NCBI GenBank assembly: GCA_033032865.1
Contig: JAWHQI010000005.1
Location: 5,976,001 to 6,040,000, forward strand
DNA: 64,000 bases
Direction: 5' to 3'
Source of the DNA: Dactylorhiza incarnata
Lineage: Eukaryota > Streptophyta > Magnoliopsida > Asparagales > Orchidaceae
Shown here one piece after another: positions 19,251 to 31,330 of the stretch (positions are counted from its first letter, which is position 1; each line of letters begins with the position of its first letter). The position numbers and the translations under genes were made by a program. The notes below the pieces were generated by a model. The model had not been told where the DNA came from, ran no database searches, and was given only the letters and a program-made list of their open reading frames with translations.

Positions 19251-20700
19251 CCTATCCTAGAACTCTAAAATAAAATAAAGTTGCAGAGAGAAAGAATAGA
19301 CCACTCATAGAGGCAAGTAGAACCTTACTTGTTGAAGCTAAAGTGCATATGTACTTATGAGCTGAAGTAGTAAATACTACATGTAATGTGTTAAATCTAT
19401 CATTCATTAACAAATTGCATGCGAAAGGAAGGAGTCCAAAAAATTCCCATTTCAAAGGTATTTGGTTGTATTTACTATATTTTGAATAATGATCAATAAA
19501 CTTTAACTAAGTCTAAAGTCACGGTGATGAATGAATATTTCTTGGAAATTTCTCCACTAACAAAGTCTATAGATGTTACACTGAGAGAACCATAAGTGGG
19601 GGAGAATCTATCAATATTACCTTTGATGAGTCTAACATTCTCTGCGAAGGAATTTTTTTCTAATTTGGTTTCATGGTTTGACAAGCTATCAATTGCAAAG
19701 GAAGCTGAAATACGGCCTACTCTTGACTGCCCCTTTATTCAAAGAGGAAAGTGATGAAGTGGAACCAACAAAGGAAAAGGAAGATGTTGAACTAACTCCT
19801 CAAAATAAAGCAGATGAAGAGCATCCCTTACATATTGAAGTTGAAGAGCCTCCCTTACAAATTGAAGTTGAAGAGCCTCCCTTACAAATTGAAGTTGAAG
19901 AGCCTCCCTTACATATTAAAGTTGAAGAGCAAGTTGCAATTGAGCCTGAGGAATAAAGGCTGAAGCTCCTCCAGCTACTCTTCCCAGAGCATATCATTAT
20001 GTGAAGGACCATCCTCTATAACAAGTGATTGGAAACGTGGAAGATGGTGTCAAGACAAGAGCAGGTACATCTAATGAATTGTTATTTTGTATTTTTTTCA
20101 CAGGTATAGCCAAACAAGTTTGAAGAAGCAAACGGTGATCCAGAATTATAACAATTTGAAAGATAGAAGGTCTGGACTCTAGCGGAAAGGCTAAAGAACC
20201 ATCTGGTAATAGGTGCAAAGTGGATTTAAAGAAACAAACTAGACCCAAATGGTATGGTTATTAGAAAAAAGGTGAGATTAGTAACTTAAGGCAATAGACA
20301 AGAGGAATAGATTAATTATGATCAAACATTTACTCATGTGGCTAAGCTTGAAGCGATCAGACTCATCTTGGCCTATGCAGAATACCATGGTATTAAGGTA
20401 TTCCACGTAGATGTGAAAAGTGCATTTCTCAACGAAAAGTTGCATGAGAAAGTGTATGGTGTACAACCTCCATGTTTTGTTAGATAAACCACATATAGTC
20501 TCGAGAAGGCACCTGTAACTTGATATGAGTCCCTATTTGCTTTTCTTTTAGAGAATGGTTTCATTATTTGGAAGCTAATATGAAAATATTTGCAAAAGAT
20601 TAGCCAATCTAAATACAAGATAAATTTGAAATCGGAGAACTTAACTTCTTTCTAGGTCTTCAAGTCAAGCAGACTAAAGGTATTTTCATCTCCCGGAAAC
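19250..20700 (+). pseudogene. Copia integrase to reverse transcriptase remnant
   Basis: Plus-strand pol remnant. 19285-19400 gives the integrase C-terminal peptide RPLIEASRTLLVEAKV and AEVVNTTCNVLN. 19740-19960 is an acidic linker. 19960-20480 is the N-terminal reverse transcriptase region (QFER, KVWTL, then LEAIRLILAYAEYHGIKVF and VDVKSAFLNEKLHEKVY), and 20620-20690 gives GELNFFLGLQVKQTKGIF. The YVDD segment is missing between these. Stops are frequent. It fuses at about 20700 to a gypsy fragment. Confidence 0.75.
19823..19930 (+). repeat. 27-bp minisatellite in copia linker
   Basis: Four tandem copies of a 27-bp unit encoding EEPPLQIEV-type repeats. The period is a multiple of three, so the frame is kept. 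Confidence 0.85.
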
Positions 20701-20702
20701 GC

Positions 20703-21186
20703 TGGAGACTCAATACGCGTCTTATCAAGTAAACGCTAACGTACATAGGAGGGCATCCCACTTGAAAGTTGGAGATTTGGTTATGGTGCGTCTTGTCCCT
20801 GAATGGATGCCTTCGGGCGTCTTAAAAAAGTTGGCTAATCGGCGAGCGGGTCCGTTTCGAATATTAAAAAAACTAGGAGAAAATGCATTTCTTTTGGAGT
20901 TACCCACTGAATTGGGTATCTCCCATATTTTCAATGTTTCGGATTTAACGCCGTATGTGTCTCCACCACTTGATTTATCGGTCTGCCCGTTTGGTTCAAC
21001 TTCTTTATCTAATGGGTGTGGGGGTGAGGATATGCCCGGCTCGCTCAAAATACTATTAAGGTATTTTCATTCTTCGTTCTACTATCTTGAGCCCCATTCG
21101 TTGACCGCTCGCTCCCCCATCGCCAACCACCTTTCAACGATCGCTCGCTTGGAGGTTGATCTTAGTTCATTCTTAGTGGTCGATGT
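20703..21186 (+). pseudogene. Gypsy integrase C-terminal fragment
   Basis: The end of a Ty3/gypsy polyprotein. HLKVGDLVMVRLVPEWMPSG is the usual basic strand region after the integrase core. GPFRILKKLGENAFLLELP and ISHIFNVSDLTPYV complete the domain. No chromodomain follows before the next element at 21187. The junction with the copia remnant at about 20700 has no target duplication, so it is probably a deletion or recombination joint. Confidence 0.8.
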
Positions 21187-21329
21187 TGTTGAAGTAAGTC
21201 TTTATGTGTATTTGTGGTTTAGTCCAACATCTTAGTTTTAGGTTTGCGAGTCTTGTTGTAATCCTATATATTACCCATATGTGGATGAATATAATTGCAC
21301 CAAGTATTATCCTTTCATTACTTCCAACA
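21187..21329 (+). repeat. 5' LTR of non-autonomous element
   Basis: Ends ACTTCCAACA, directly followed by TGGTATCAAAGCGGG at 21330, a one-base variant of the initiator tRNA-Met priming site. Confidence 0.8.
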
Positions 21330-22348
21330 TGGTATCAAAGCGGGAAAATCTTGGAACTTTTTCGCCTTAAAATTGTTGGCAACCTAAGGTTCTCGGAAGC
21401 TCCTCTGGTTTCCGGCTTCTTCCTCCCTCTCGTTCCCGTCCTGCGATACTAGGGCTTACGTAGAGTGGTTCTCCCCTCGCTCCCGTCGATGGAATCGTCG
21501 ATTGATACCGGAGACGGGAGCGGGCGTATTTCCCCTCGACGTGGACTCTGCTCCTGCCGGCGCTAGATCCCAACGCCATCATCCCGTCACATGATTCCGC
21601 CTGCGTCGCTGTTCTCGTTCGTCAACCTCGTCGCCTGCGTCGACGTCCTGCTCGCGTCTTGCTCGATGTCGATCCAGTCGTCTGCTGACGTTGTCGCTGG
21701 TGGCTTCTCCCGTCGCGCATCTCATCAGCATCATCTGGTTCTGACGAGCCTCTCGTCTCTTTCCCTTTCTGCTCTCGACGTCAGCTTCTTCCTCTCCTAG
21801 ATCCCCATGTCTGCTCCTAGCTTCCAACATCAATGGACTGCTTCTCTCGTTCCCGTCGACAGGTACATCTGTCGCAGCCTGTCTCCACTACGTGCTCGCC
21901 TTCGACGGTTTCTTCCTGGTGCTCCCTTTCTGGTCGAGCTCATCTGCCACTGTTGTTCTCCTGCAGCAGGCCTTCTTCTGGCTAAGTCCCTCTACTCGCC
22001 TAGACTATGGATCCGTTGCTCGCTTCTCTTGTCGATGACGGTGCTGATGTAGTATTTTGTTGTTTCTTTAAGTTTTTTGTGTTGTGTTGTTTTTGTCGTC
22101 TTAGTTATTGTGTCGTTAGTGCCAACATGTGATTTATGCCTTCAAGCACGTGTTCTACATGAGGAGTGTTCGTACCGGCCTCCAGGTGTTGTCTATGACT
22201 TCATGTATTCCACGTGAGGGGGGGTTCGTGATGACAACGACTCAGATGCCTCTTTCTCAACTCCTACCTTAGTCACACGGCCTCCAGACATATTTCGTCT
22301 ATTATTTGTGCCTCCACATATTTTCTTCATTGTTAGGTAGGGTTGGTT
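21330..22348 (+). other. Interior of non-autonomous element, left part
   Basis: GC-rich, pyrimidine-rich leader-like DNA. Open frames at 21591-21800 and 21807-22052 are Ser/Leu/Arg-rich with no domain. I see no gag or pol similarity. Confidence 0.5.
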
Positions 22349-22719
22349 AAACCAGCCGATACCGGTCCCAAGCCCGAATGAAAAATAATGAGGGTTGTGT
22401 TAGGTAGACGGGAGCGTGAAATTTAGTCACCCTTATGAATATGGATCTTTTGAGAAATTGTGCTAAAGCTAGGTTGTTCCCCATAAAGAATGCGTCGTAT
22501 GGTCTGAATGCAGCGTCTTGGCAAGGACCGCTACATCTCCAGGACTTGGTGTAGTGTTAAATAGGCAAGATCCCTCATCGTATGGTCCGAATGCGGCGTC
22601 TTGGCAAAAGACAGATGCACCTCCAAGAAGATTTGGGTGTAGTGTTAAATATGTAAGAGCCCTCACATATTTGGCATCCACATATTAGGCGTCCTAGAAA
22701 AGTAGATTGTAGAATTTAT

Positions 22720-23420
22720 GATCGACTTAGGTTTGAAAGTTGGAATATAGGTACGCTAACAGGAAAGGCGATGTAAGTAGTGGATACAATGATTAGGAGA
22801 AGGATAAATATTTTTTGTCTGCAAGAGATTAAATGGGTGGGTGAGAAAGCTAAATTTCTAGATAATTCAGGTTTTAAATTATGGTACACAGGAAAAAATA
22901 AAACAAACAATGAAGTAAGTATTATTGTAAATACTTACTTGGAGGGATGGAGTTGTTGGGGTAAGGTGATAGAATCTTAGTTCTAAAATTAATCATAGGA
23001 AAAGAAACTATGAATATAATTAGTGCTAATGCGCCACAAGTAGGATTAAGTGAAGCTATTAAAGTATAATTTTGGGAAGACTTAGATGATTTGGAAAGAG
23101 AAATCTCACAAAGCGAGAAAAAAATCATTAGAGGGGGCTTAAATGTAGGGAAGAAAAATACGAATTATACAGATGTTCATGGAGGATTTGGGTATGGAGA
23201 AAGAAATGAAGAAGGAAGAACCATTCTAGACTTTGTTATAGCATATAAGCTAATTGTGACAAATATGTTCTACATGAAGAGGGAAGAACACTTAATTACG
23301 TTCAAGAGTGGAAAAAATAAGTCACAAATTGATTATTTTATGACTCGCAAAATGGATAAAAAGATTTGTAAGAATTGCAAAGTCATACCAGAAGAAAGTT
23401 TACAACGCAACATAGGTTAG
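22720..23420 (+). pseudogene. RTE endonuclease domain
   Basis: Apurinic-type endonuclease that nicks the target in LINE insertion. VDTMIRRRINIFCLQEIKWV (about 22777) includes the catalytic glutamate of the LQE motif. Then GFKLWYTGK, a SANAPQVG stretch (about 23023), YTDVHGGFGYGERNEEGRTI (about 23170) and SQIDYFMTRK (about 23325) follow in family order. The frame shifts or stops near 22980, 23070 and 23420. The usual GDLN motif reads RGGLN. Confidence 0.82.
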
Positions 23421-23749
23421 TGGTGTTGGATGTGTAAATTAAATATAATAACTTTAAGAGAAAGACAAAAGTGTTGCCAAAAATTCAATGGTGGAACTTG
23501 CAGAAGGAAAAACGGGTTGCTTTCAAGGCAGCGGTTTTAGAACAACTAGTTGATGATCCTTATGTTGATCCTAGTGTCACATGAGAAGTTATGTTTTCTC
23601 ATTAAGGATAAGTGGAAAGAACGTACTTGGAGAGTCAAAAAGTCGTGTGCCCCCACGAAAATAATCTTGGTGGTGAAAAAAGGAAGTGCAAGACAAAGTG
23701 AGGGCAAAGAGGGCAGCTACAAAACATTATATGCTTGTAGAATGATGAA

Positions 23750-24970
23750 AACTTGACAAAATATAAAGTCACCAAAAAAGAAGCAAAAAATGCAGTAAGT
23801 AAAGCAAGAAGTCAAGTTTATGAAGAATTTTACAAACGACCAGATACCAAAGATGGAGAGCGTGATATATATAAAATTGCTAGAGCTAGAGAGAGGAAGA
23901 CAAGAGATTTAAGCCAAGTTAAATGCATAAAAGATAAATCAGATACAGTTTTGATGGATAATGTGGCTATTAAGGAGCGATGAAAAAGATACTTTTATCA
24001 ACTATAGAATGAAGGAAAAGACAATGAACTGAACTTTGAAGAGTTAAGTAAATCGGAGGAGTATAAAAATATAATTTTTTATCGTAAAATTCAAGCATCA
24101 GAGATAGATGACGCTCTGAAGAAGATGAAAAATGAAAAGGCAGTTAGGCCAGACGATATACCCATTGAAGTATGGAAATGCTTAGGGAGGAAAGGAATTT
24201 TATGGCTTACAAGTTTCTTCAATAAGATACTGAAGACAAAGAGGATGTCAGACTAATGGAGAGAAAGTATTTTGGTACGTTTGCATAAGAACAAATGAGA
24301 TATACAAAATTGTGTCAATTACAGGGAAATTAAATTAATGAGTCATACTATGAAACTATGGGAACGAGTAACAGAGAGAAGAGTTAGGCGAGAGACTAGC
24401 ATTTCAGAGAATCAATTTGGATTCATGTCAGGGAGGTCAACCATGGAAGCTATACATCTCTTGAGGAGACTCATTGACAACTATCGGGAAAGAAAAAAGA
24501 TTTGCATATGTTGTTTATCGATCTGGAGAAGGCTTATGATAGGGTTCCAAGAGAGGTCTTGTGGAGAGTCTTAGAAAAGAAAAGTGTAAATGTATCATAC
24601 ATTGACATAATCAAAGATATGTATACAAATTCAGTGACCAGGGTGAGGACATCTTGAGGATTAACATAGGAATCCCTATCGTTGTTGGCTCGTTTAAGAG
24701 AAGATGCCAATTGTAGAGAAGATGCGAGAAGCTCGTTTAAGATGGTTCGGACATGAACATATGAGACCATTAGAGGCAATTGTTAGGCGTTGTGAGAGTT
24801 TAGTCACTAGACATGTTAAACGGGGGAGGGGTAGACCAAAAAAAGACTTGGAATGAAACTATAAGGAAAGATATGATGTACTTAGGCATTAGTGAGGCTA
24901 TCATTAAAGATAGGGCGCAATGGAGACAAAGGATCCATATAGCCGACCTCACTATGGTGGGATAAAGGCT
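23750..24970 (+). pseudogene. RTE reverse transcriptase remnant
   Basis: 23753-23983 is the linker before the fingers (VSKARSQVYEEFY, DIYKIARARERKTRDL). 24100-24250 gives the DDIPIEVWK region. 24330-24575 shows ENQFGFMSGRSTMEAIHLLR and a frame-broken [14 protein letters not shown] with the first catalytic aspartate. After 24660 the sequence jumps to MREARLRWFGH and the C-terminal RRCESLVTRHVKRGRG, so the second catalytic motif is gone. A stop at 24855 and others confirm loss of function. Confidence 0.82.
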
Positions 24971-24998
24971 TGAGTGTTGTTGTTAGGTAGGATTGGTT

Positions 24999-25186
24999 TG
25001 GACTTTGTTGGTTGACCTAGTTCCAGCTCCGAGAGCATCCAGCGTGATCATGGCCGGCTTGTGGACCAACGATGTGTGGCTTATGCCCGGTTGGAGTATC
25101 CCCGGTGACACGCGGTTGGGCCCCGGCGACTACTGTTTCTTGTCTCACGTTGCCAACCACCATTTACCTCTCTTTTTATGTTGTGT
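24999..25186 (+). other. Interior of non-autonomous element, right part
   Basis: The short remaining interior between the LINE and the hairpin before the right LTR. No domain seen. Confidence 0.5.
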
Positions 25187-25222
25187 TCAAGCTGAAGGTT
25201 TCACCTTCAGCTTGAGGGGGAG
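25187..25222 (+). promoter_or_regulatory. Hairpin and polypurine tract of non-autonomous element
   Basis: Perfect 13-bp arms TCAAGCTGAAGGT (25187-25199) and ACCTTCAGCTTGA (25203-25215) with a 3-base loop. The 3' arm overlaps the polypurine tract CTTGAGGGGGAG (25211-25222), which abuts the right LTR. Copia-1 has the same arrangement with a different stem sequence. Confidence 0.8.
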
Positions 25223-25379
25223 TGTTTAAGTAAGTCTTTGTTACGGATATTCTATGTGTGTTTGTGGTATAGTCCCGCATCTTAGTTTTAGGTTTGTGAG
25301 TCTTGTTGTAATCATATATATTACCCCTATGTGAATGAATATAATTGCACCAAGTATTATCCTTTCATTACTTCCAACA
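25223..25379 (+). repeat. 3' LTR of non-autonomous element
   Basis: Longer than the left copy by a GTTACGGATATTC-type segment. It ends ACTTCCAACA before GATCT. Confidence 0.8.
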
Positions 25380-25384
25380 GATCT

Positions 25385-27007
25385 GAAGTTTCGGGCCGTC
25401 GTAGATTTAATAAAGGAAGCTGGTCTGGAGTTTCTACTCCAGAAGAGGACATTTTTTTGTGCCTAAGTTGCTTCAGCTTTTCTCCTCCCTTCAAGTTCAG
25501 AATGACATTATCGACTGCAGCAAAATTGGTTTAGAGATCAACATTTCTCCCACCTCTCTGAACCCATCTTCATCTCAGAGCTGAAATAATTGAATATGAA
25601 GAAGTTTCTGCTGATGAGGTTGCAGCAGCCAGGGAATTGATGCAGTATGCCGAGGACAGGCCAACCAATACCAAGGTCCTGTTTTTTCCGGAATATAAGC
25701 TGCTTGACATCATTCTAGGCAAAGCTTTCTTGAGAAAGAGGTTGGCATATGATACAGTGAGCCAGGACCTGCTCAAATTTATGGTTGCAGAGGTGCTAAG
25801 GAAGAAATTTACTGGGCAGACATTCTTTTTGCAAATAGCAGCAATAAGCATAAGGAGTACAACTTTGGTAGAATTCTTTCCCTCTACCTCTCCCTTGCTC
25901 ACCCCTCCCCTTTGACCTCCCATAGAGTGGCCATGTATAGTGGCAAGATTCTGTCCATCAGCAGCCCCATCCAAGGCCACCTCATTTCCCTCTGCCCCAA
26001 CCTCAACAGCAGCCCCATCCACTTCAGTCACGCCTCCTTCCATCACAGCCCCATCTGCTACCTCTACCACCATTGCCCTAGCTATCACCACTACCCACAT
26101 TGCCGCCACTTCTATCCTCACTAATACCACTACCAACATTCCTTTAACCACCCAGGATCCATCCTTTCAGCTGATGGACTCTCCCTCCCCTCAACTAGAG
26201 CCCTCATCTCAACATACATCCTCTCCAAATTCCTCAGGCAAACTACCCCTCCTACCTCCTCCACTCCACATCCTGCTTCCACCCAACAACCCAGTTCCCC
26301 ACCAACTGAGTTCCTCTACTCAGCCTTTCTGGACTTCCAACATTTCCTCTCCACCAGGCTTCTCTCTTTAGAGACCTAGATGGCTGCTCTCACTCAATCC
26401 AACATGGCCATTAGAGAGGATTTGAGGTACATCATTGATATGCTTCAAAGGGGGGAGAGACCTGCTTTCCAGGTCTTCTTTAGCTAGGACCTCCTCCCAT
26501 GTTGCTTCCCTTTTTCCATCCTATACTCCCCTCCATACCCCCTCTCTAGTGCATGTGGTTGAGAAGGGCAAGAAGATTGCTAGCCAGTCAGAGGCTCCAA
26601 GGGTTGTTCAGCCAACAGTACGTGACTAAGTCTGCTCTCAATGAGGCAGATACTGCTATGGATGATGAGCCTGCTCCCAAAGAGGTAAAAGCTATTGAAG
26701 ATACTGCTATAGATTTTAATGGCAATGCTACTAAGGTCACAGCCCCCAACAAATTGTAGGACAACTTAGTGACATGCCCACTGAGGTTGTCAACACAGAT
26801 GCAGAACCCCTCACCACATCTGAGGTTGACACTCATGTGTCTTCCCTCATGTCTGATCTCCCCCAATCTTCCAAAGCCTATGCTGACTCGCACCAAAAGG
26901 GCACACAGTGAGGAGGAGATTCAAAAGCCAGCTGATGTGCCTCCTCCAAGGCCATCTGCTGGGCTTCTAACTCTTCCTCCTTCCTCCCGACTTCAGAAAC
27001 AAGTTGC
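25385..27007 (+). pseudogene. Second-ORF remnant (putative plant transposon protein domain), left part
   Basis: Begins in mid-domain: LKFRAVVDLIKEAGLEFLL aligns with the N-terminal part of the ORF at 14090. 25560-25890 (ADEVAAARELMQYAEDRPTN, KLLDIILGKAF, DTVSQDLLKFM) matches the middle of the same domain. A long Pro/Ser/Thr-rich linker (25890-26370) and short charged pieces follow. Stops near 25534, 25570, 25915 and 26371 break it. Element B is inserted at 27008, and the C-terminal part resumes at 35805. Confidence 0.6.
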
Positions 27008-28469
27008 TGTTGGAGCCTATGTTCCGCATCTCTTGGTTTGAGAATACCAAATACCGTGTTGTATTTGATCTTGTATTTTGTGTGTTTATAGTGTGCAGGT
27101 TGTACAGGAACTATAGCTACACATCCCTATGAGTAGAATACTGAATGGAGACGATTCTCTGAAAAGAGAGCTAACGCCCCGCGTTAACTTATTGTCGATA
27201 AGGGATGTCGTCGAGAAGGGAATGGCGTCGAGAAGGGAATGGCGTCGAGAAGAAGTACCGTCGAGTACCACGATTCTCTGAAAAGAGAGCTAACGCCCCG
27301 CTAGCGTTAAGTCCACAAACTTCCACGATCCCGACGGTTGCACGATGTCAGCGGTTGCTATACACGATCACTAACGCTGGCGTTAACTCTTAACGTCACG
27401 CGTTAGCTCCCGTGCCTATTTAAAGAGCAGCCCCTCTCATTTTATGATTGATGATTCCAGAATTCTGATTCTTTTGAGAGAGGTTCGTCTACAACAATTG
27501 AGAGATTTCCTTTGGGCTAACATGAAGATCTAAAGAAGATTTTGAAGGAGAAAGTCTACAACGCATATTCTATACGAAGGACGAACGCTTCAAGAACGCC
27601 AACGTCTACATCGCCTTCTTCTTCACCTTCAGAATTTCTTGGAGAGTTTCTCTTACTTTACCTTTATCTTGTAATCTTTTATTTTATTCCTTTTTGTAAT
27701 TGGTGTGGAGAAATCGTTCGGGGAGAACGTCGGATTCCGGGAAGGATTCCGTGGGAAATTCGGCGTCTTGCGTGTGGCGACTAGGCCTTGCTAGGTTTAG
27801 GGGGAATTCGCCGTCTTGTGCGTGGCGACTAGGTCGATGGTATATCTAGGGGGTGGCTAGAGGTCTTATCTGGGGATAGATAGGTTATAGCCAACCGGTC
27901 CTTGGGAGAAGGACCGATGAAACAACAAAAAAGTATTTTTAATATTCTCGCCTTGATTTCTAGCGTTATAGAAATCAATCATTTGTGTAATTAATTTATT
28001 ATGAAATAAAATCATGTATTTTAATGTTCCATTCTATTGATTTTATTTCATATTCAAGAATGTTTTAGATTATATTTTCATCAAAGCATTAAAACAAACA
28101 TTTGTGTAATCAATTTATTTGAAATATAATATTCATTTTTATTATCTCTGATTTTCTGGAATTGTATTTCATTTAAGATTTCATAAGTACAATCACTGTG
28201 GCAATTTTTTTATGCTAAGGAAAATTTCTTTGAGAGCTAACGCCCAGCATTAACCCTTAACGTCAGGCGTTAGCAACAGTTAACAAAAAGTTATGTTTCT
28301 CTTCTTTAAAAAGGAATCGTTAATATAATCTTATCTGAGATATTTAAATATATTTTCTTATAAAATATTCCAAAACTTTGGTCGCAAACTCTGATAAAAT
28401 TAATTAAGATTTAAATTCCATAAAACTCTTATCCCCCCCCCCCCTCTAAGGGCACATAAAGATCCAACA
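27008..28469 (+). repeat. 5' LTR of element B
   Basis: Starts TGTTGGAGCCTATG and ends GATCCAACA. It contains AACGC dyads at 27171-27410, a TATTTAAA box at 27417-27424, a GGCGACTAGG-type repeat near 27775-27830, another dyad group at 28233-28275 and a C-rich tract before the end. It differs from the 3' copy by scattered substitutions and a local duplication. Confidence 0.92.
27171..27424 (+). promoter_or_regulatory. TAACGC/GCGTTA dyads and TATA-like box
   Basis: Inverted pairs of TAACGC and GCGTTA occur with spacers of 3 bp (27172-27186), 7 bp (27291-27309) and 2 bp (27372-27385). More half-sites lead up to TATTTAAA at 27417. The 3' LTR has the same region at 34498-34751. Confidence 0.65.
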
Positions 28470-28599
28470 CGTGGTATTAGAGCGTAGGTTATTCCAATAC
28501 GGCTTCACAACCGGGAATAATGGCGCTTCATGATCTCGCATCTTCTAGAGGTGATAAGTTTTATGAAAATGAAAAATCATTGTCACCACCTTTATTTAT

Positions 28600-29816
28600 A
28601 GGTGAAAATTATAATGTGTGGAAACTCTTATGAAAAAATTTCTTAAATCTTTGGATATTGAAGTTTGGAATATTTAAATTAAAATGCCCCAAATTATTCT
28701 AAATAAAAATAAAATGTTTTTAAATATCAAATCTATGAATAGTCTATATTGTGCACTACATCAAAATATTTTCAAACTTATTTATACGCTTCCTACTGCT
28801 TTTGAAGTTTGGAAATTTCTTGAGAATTCTTATAGTCTTGCCTCCACAAATGATGAACAAGAGCCACTCCTTATGGATCCAAGAGACGAAACCGATGAGG
28901 ACTCTTGCTTGGAGGAAGATCTATCTAAGAGAGAAGAATGCAACGTCGCAATATTGGACTCAAATGATGACAGCATATCAAGCAAAAGAGAAGATGAAAA
29001 TTCAACTATGGAAGAGGAATGCGAAGAAGATGTCAAAGGAACCTTTGGTTCAAATCTTGCCTCATCCCATGGCAATGTAAGAAAATCAAAATCTTCTCTT
29101 TTTGTAACATATTCTATTTCTAAATTTCGTATGCTTGAAATTGCTAAACGTAGAATTAAGAAATTGAAAAATGATAAATCCAAATTACGTTTAGAAAATA
29201 AAACTTTAAAAACAAATGTTAAAGTAGACTCTTATATTGATGTTTCAAATTTTCTTTCATGCACTTTAATTAAAAATGTTAAACCTTGTTTTGATTATAA
29301 TACTTTCAAAGAAGAACTCAAGATTTTGGAAAATGTCTTTTAACTTCAAAAGAACATAATGAAAATTTGATAAAAGAAAATGATAATTTAAAAGATAAAC
29401 TAGAATCATTAAAAATGTTTATTCAAAAGTTTTCATATACTAAAAAATCTCTTATTTCTAGTTTATCAAATCATCAAAAGTCCAAAAGTTTATCTTCACA
29501 TTATAAGAGTATGTCTATAAGAAAGAGTGAAAATAAAAATCATCAAAATAAGAACCAATCATTTAACACATATTGTAACTCACTCTATCAACAATCACTT
29601 CTAAAGAAAAAAAATCACTCTTATAAACTTTCAAAGAATCCATATAATAAAATTCATTATGATTATCAACATCAATCTATTTTGAAAAATAATTTGAATA
29701 AACATAAATCCCTAATGAATTACTTTTCAAACAACTATCATCATATAAAGATATCACATAATCATTATATGAATTTGAGTGATAAACAACCAAAAGATAT
29801 GAATGGAGACCCATAA
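28600..29816 (+). pseudogene. Gag-like fragment of element B
   Basis: A copia-gag-like start (YNVWKLL near 28611, then TAFEVWKFLENSY near 28800) passes into an acidic stretch (28850-29060). A lysine-rich coiled coil follows (SKFRMLEIAKRRIKKLKNDK, 29120-29220), then a Lys/Asn/Ser/His-rich tail to 29816. Frames 28684-29343 and 29367-29816 are joined by one frameshift near 29340. The capsid core appears internally deleted, and no zinc knuckle is visible. The layout (capsid piece, acidic region, coiled coil) resembles gag of element C. Confidence 0.55.
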
Positions 29817-31084
29817 AGAAAAATGACACGTCAACTTTACATGAAATGACTCATTCATCCTTGTCTCCCCAAAAGCCAACACGATGTATTTGGGTACCCA
29901 AAGGAACCATCTCACTTGGTCTCCTTTGGATACCTAAATCTCTCATTCATTAGTATCCAATCATTTGCATGAAGTAGAAATAAATCAAAATGAAATTTTC
30001 AATACTCTACTTCATGACATGCTTATTGTCTTTTTCTTTTGTTTGTTTTTTTTATTTTTGAGCCAACACGCTAAGGTCACTTAGATATTTTATGCAATAT
30101 GACTTACACTTTTTAAGCATAATGTTTAACAAATCAAATTAAATTAAATTAAATATAAAGTCATAAAGTTTTCAAGTGATTTATTTTTTCTTGTTATATG
30201 TTTTATTCTTCTTAAATCCATTGTCCATAAATATCTTATTTTATCACTATAAATTGAATGCTAAATTTGCTAAATGATATTACCAAGACAAATGAAATTA
30301 CTTTCAAAAATGGATTTAAATAAGCTTTTAGGGATCTTAGGCTAAAATATTAAATGCACAACTTATTGCATACTTGTCTATTTTCTTTGTTGCATATGAT
30401 AGCCCCTATAATGAAAAATCAGAATTGAAAAATTACAAAAATGATGAATATGATTTCACACACTCCATCATGATTTATTAATATCATATGCTAAAATTCA
30501 TTATTATCATATATCATAATTCATGATCTATCAAGAATTATCATAAATCAACTATCTCTATCAACCTTAGGATTTATGAAATATATGATGGTTATTGGTA
30601 TTAAAGTTTCATATCTTATTTTGTGTGTGTGTGATGTGCATCTCTATTGTTTGCATGTATCTCATTATCTTTAGACCTAAGATCTAACTTGATATCAACA
30701 AGATGAAATCAAATAGAATTGTCACTTCATTTTAGGTTTATGAAAATTCAAAACTCTATGTTTGAATACATGCAACTCAATTATATATTTGTCCATCTTT
30801 ACATAGCTTTGCACCATGTTGTCCTAACTCATCATACTAGCATCATCACTTACCATAGGTAGAAATCAATGTCCATGCTAGTTATATCTTACAATGATAA
30901 AGTAAATTATATTACTAAAATATGAAAATCATAATTTCCTTTATAGTGATTTTGCATGAATAAAAAAAAATTTAATGGATTTAAAATCAACAATCTTCGA
31001 TATAATTATAAATCCAAAACTAATCTTGCAATTATACCATAGTTCATATATTTAAGGCTTACACGCTTAGTATGTCAATAATCA

Positions 31085-31330
31085 TTAAACCTATGACATG
31101 TGTCTCACAATAGCGAGGGCGTAGGATTGTGTGCATTAGAGACCTAACCTCTAAGTCATGTTTTGTCTTTAACCGGGGAGGGTTCCGGTAGGGACTTGCG
31201 AGACACTGGGGGAAAGAGTGCTAGGTTGAGCGTCGTCTTCTGTATGCATATGGGATTAACACCCCATCTTACGGTATGTGTGTAGCTCCGCATGCCCATC
31301 CGTCACTTAGTACGGGGCTAGAGTGTAGTC
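31085..31330. other. GC-rich island in AT-rich interior
   Basis: About 245 bp of near-balanced composition inside DNA with roughly three quarters A+T. No frame or RNA gene recognised. It may be captured sequence or a structured RNA element. Confidence 0.4.

Larger units (their letters stand above)
22349..24979 (+). mobile_element. RTE-type LINE, degenerate
   Basis: About 2.63 kb, flanked by a 19-bp target duplication with one mismatch (22330-22348 and 24980-24998, TTGTTAGGTAGG-R-TTGGTT). It carries endonuclease then reverse transcriptase and ends in GTTGTTG. The end is nearly the same as the LINE tail at 12280-12500. Order and peptides fit plant RTE elements. A deletion removed the reverse transcriptase core after about 24660, rejoining at the C-terminal end. 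Confidence 0.85.
21187..25379 (+). mobile_element. Small non-autonomous LTR element, split by a LINE
   Basis: LTRs at 21187-21329 (143 bp) and 25223-25379 (157 bp) share TGTTKAAGTAAGTC starts and ACTTCCAACA ends; the left copy lacks about 14 bp. A priming site follows the left LTR and a polypurine tract precedes the right one. Without the LINE the element is about 1.54 kb, with an interior of about 1.25 kb that shows no gag or pol. It is thus a TRIM- or SMART-like copy. Flanking GATGT and GATCT agree at four of five positions. The sequences outside are unrelated (gypsy left, extra ORF right), so later rearrangement is likely. Confidence 0.75.

Noticed and set aside
21182..25384. GATGT/GATCT as a target duplication of the non-autonomous element
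   Set aside because: One of five bases differs and the flanks are unrelated, so it was not used as proof of the ends.
25570..26151. Long minus-strand Val/Ala/Glu-rich frame
   Set aside because: It is the reverse of a Pro/Ser/Thr-rich linker in the plus-strand extra ORF remnant.
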